From NCBI GenBank assembly GCA_002500765.1, contig DLSX01000063.1, forward strand, positions 1 through 7,062: 7,062 nucleotides of DNA, given 5' to 3'. The first letter of the stretch is position 1, and each line of letters starts with the position of its first letter. Positions 5,985-7,062 of the stretch are shown here, piece by piece. Under the pieces are notes generated by a model that did no database searches, was not told the origin of the DNA, and worked only from the letters and a program-made list of their open reading frames with translations. Source of the DNA: Neorhizobium sp. UBA7851. GTDB taxonomy: Bacteria > Pseudomonadota > Alphaproteobacteria > Rhizobiales > Rhizobiaceae. The position numbers and the translations under genes were made by a program.

Positions 5985-5997
5985 GGCCTCACTCAGG
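5980..5997. terminator. Inverted repeat at convergent gene ends, possible bidirectional terminator
   Basis: The arms CCTGAG (5980-5985) and CTCAGG (5992-5997) flank a 6-nt loop. They overlap a perfect 10-bp palindrome TGAGGCCTCA (5982-5991). The site includes both stop codons of the convergent HAD and tag genes, where a shared termination signal would be expected. The lack of a T-run on either side weakens the call. Confidence 0.35.
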
Positions 5998-6616
5998 GTC
6001 GCCTGAACTTCAGCCGCATCTCGTCCACCTCGCTCTGGCAGAAGCAGCCGTCGAGATGGTCATTGACCATGCCCATCGCCTGCATGAAGGCATAGATCGT
6101 GGTCGGGCCGACAAAGGTCCAGCCGCGTTTCTTGAGGTTCTTTGAAAGCGTAACGGAGACCGGCGTGGTCGGGTTGGCACGCAGGGTTTCGAGATCGCGC
6201 ACGGTGGGGCGATCCTGAGGACCGGGTTCGAAACTCCAGAAGAATTTGGCGAGCGAACCGAATTCCTGCTGCAGTTCGACGGCGCGCCGCGCGTTGTTGA
6301 TGGTCGAGACGATCTTGCCGCGGTGGCGGATGATACCGGCATCGCTCACCAGCCGTTCGATATCGGCCTCGCCGAACTCCGCCACCTTGTGGAAATCGAA
6401 CCCGGCAAAACCTGCCCGGAAATTCTCGCGCTTTCTGAGGATCGTCAGCCAGGAGAGGCCTGACTGGAACCCTTCGAGGCAGATCTTTTCAAACAGGCGG
6501 ATATCGTCGGTGACCGGGCGGCCCCATTCCTCGTCGTGGTAACGGCGGTAATCCTCCAGTCCGCCATGCCAGAAACAGCGGCCCTTGCCATCCTCACCTA
6601 AAATGATGCCCGCCAT
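5993..6616 (-). CDS. tag: DNA-3-methyladenine glycosylase I
   Basis: Tag is a cytosolic base-excision repair enzyme that removes 3-methyladenine from alkylated DNA, leaving an abasic site. From the start chosen here the product is 207 aa, near the usual length of about 190-210. Family features, numbered from this start, are the zinc ligands Cys14 (RCFW), His27 (YHDEEWG), His187 and Cys191 (NDHLDGCF). The substrate-pocket region CLEGFQSGLSWLTILRKRE (46-64) carries the conserved Glu48 and Trp56. SDAGIIRHRGKI (91-102) matches the helix-hairpin-helix region. KKRGWTFVGPTTIYAFMQAMG (162-182) is the conserved C-terminal part. The frame stays open upstream to an ATG at 6727. However, the extra 37 residues have no family match, while GGAGAAGGAA lies directly before the ATG at 6616. 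An ATG at 6634 is also possible. No adaptive-response (ada/alk) gene is next to it. Confidence 0.95.
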   Translation of the reverse strand: MAGIILGEDGKGRCFWHGGLEDYRRYHDEEWGRPVTDDIRLFEKICLEGFQSGLSWLTILRKRENFRAGFAGFDFHKVAEFGEADIERLVSDAGIIRHRGKIVSTINNARRAVELQQEFGSLAKFFWSFEPGPQDRPTVRDLETLRANPTTPVSVTLSKNLKKRGWTFVGPTTIYAFMQAMGMVNDHLDGCFCQSEVDEMRLKFRRP

Positions 6617-6824
6617 TTCCTTCTCCCAGACCATGCTTCCACTCTCAAACCGAAAAACGTTAACGGCAGTATCGTCCGTTTCAGTTTCAGGCAACCATAT
6701 CTCGAAACCGCCGGGTAACCCTGCCAAAAGCTATATCGGATTTGAAGGCTCAAACACGCCACCCGTTTACCATTCGCTTTGAGCTTGCGTTCACCATTCA
6801 GCCCAGTTGGCGGCATTTTTAGTG

Positions 6825-6872
6825 GCGCATCGTACTTTCCGAAAATCGGATCCGGTTTTCGGGTCGATGCGC
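6825..6872. repeat. 48-bp interrupted palindrome, rhizobial intergenic repeat type
   Basis: Outer arms GCGCATCG (6825-6832) and CGATGCGC (6865-6872) enclose inner arms CCGAAAA (6839-6845) and TTTTCGG (6856-6862). The centre is the 8-bp palindrome CGGATCCG (6847-6854). The inner 24 bp are palindromic except for one mismatched pair. Elements with the core CCGAAAATCG and matching TTTTCGG arms are, from memory, frequent between genes in Rhizobiaceae. It lies in the divergent region between tag and the secreted-protein gene, 36 bp before the latter's start. The rest of the tag upstream region (6617-6824) shows no clear promoter. Confidence 0.75.
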
Positions 6873-6908
6873 GACCGCCTTTCGGTGATTGTAACGAGTG
6901 GATCCGAC

Positions 6909-7062
6909 ATGAAGGCGAAACTTCTTCTCGCTCTGGGGCTTGCCGCCCTTGCCTCTACATCTGCGTTGGCGGACGACCGTTATCGCGAACGGCCGCCGGT
7001 CGTGGTCAGCCCGGATCTTGCCGCCCCGTGGCTGATGCAGCTCGGCGCGCAGCCGCAGAGCC
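6909..7062 (+). CDS. Secreted protein of unknown function (5' part only)
   Basis: An open frame starts at the ATG at 6909 and runs off the right edge after 51 codons. The first 21 residues, MKAKLLLALGLAALASTSALA, form a clear signal peptide with a Lys-charged start, hydrophobic core and ALA cleavage site, so the protein is exported. The visible mature part begins DDRYRERPPVVVSPDLAAPW, polar and proline-rich, and gives no family. GAGTGGA upstream gives a modest ribosome-binding site. The 48-bp palindrome lies just upstream, and tag is divergent. Codon use fits a real gene. Function cannot be assigned from this fragment. Confidence 0.75.
   Translation, partial: MKAKLLLALGLAALASTSALADDRYRERPPVVVSPDLAAPWLMQLGAQPQS

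Overview
The window looks like chromosomal DNA of an alphaproteobacterium in the Rhizobiaceae (Agrobacterium/Rhizobium/Neorhizobium type). Three things point there: high G+C coding sequence with C/G-ending codons, the hisS-hisZ gene order, and dispersed intergenic palindromes of the RIME type and of a second type common in this group. This placement rests on recognising families and repeats, not on a search.

Region 1 (1-2692, minus strand) holds hisS (histidyl-tRNA synthetase) followed by hisZ (regulatory subunit of ATP phosphoribosyltransferase), which runs off the left edge. A 141-bp RIME-like double-palindrome element fills most of the gap between them. The hisS gene is unusual. Its middle part is longer than I expect for the family, and it lies in a stretch of about 500 bp with lower G+C and clearly different codon use. 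This suggests a mosaic gene.

Region 2 (2840-4093, plus strand) starts with a compact type II toxin-antitoxin pair, a RelB/RHH-like antitoxin and a RelE/ParE-family toxin. The toxin most likely starts at a TTG inside the end of the antitoxin gene. Only 17 bp later comes a 250-aa cytosolic protein with a Rossmann/methyltransferase-like pattern and no recognised function.

Region 3 (4202-5092, plus strand) is a likely two-gene periplasmic metal (copper?) module. A small secreted Met/His/Cys-rich protein is followed by a secreted DUF305 protein. A sigma70-like promoter lies directly before the first gene, which appears to be leaderless, and a near-palindrome fills the promoter spacer.

Region 4 (5093-7062) has a solitary 28-bp perfect palindrome related to the first arm of the RIME element, then a HAD-family hydrolase (plus). 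This converges, with 8 bp between stop codons, on tag (DNA-3-methyladenine glycosylase I, minus). After tag comes a divergent intergenic region with a 48-bp interrupted palindrome, and then the start of a secreted protein cut off by the right edge.

No tRNA, rRNA, CRISPR array, transposase or prophage gene was seen. Most of the window is ordinary chromosomal housekeeping sequence. The points most worth a second look are the mosaic hisS, the small secreted metal-binding candidate with its promoter, and the unknown gene packed against the toxin-antitoxin pair.
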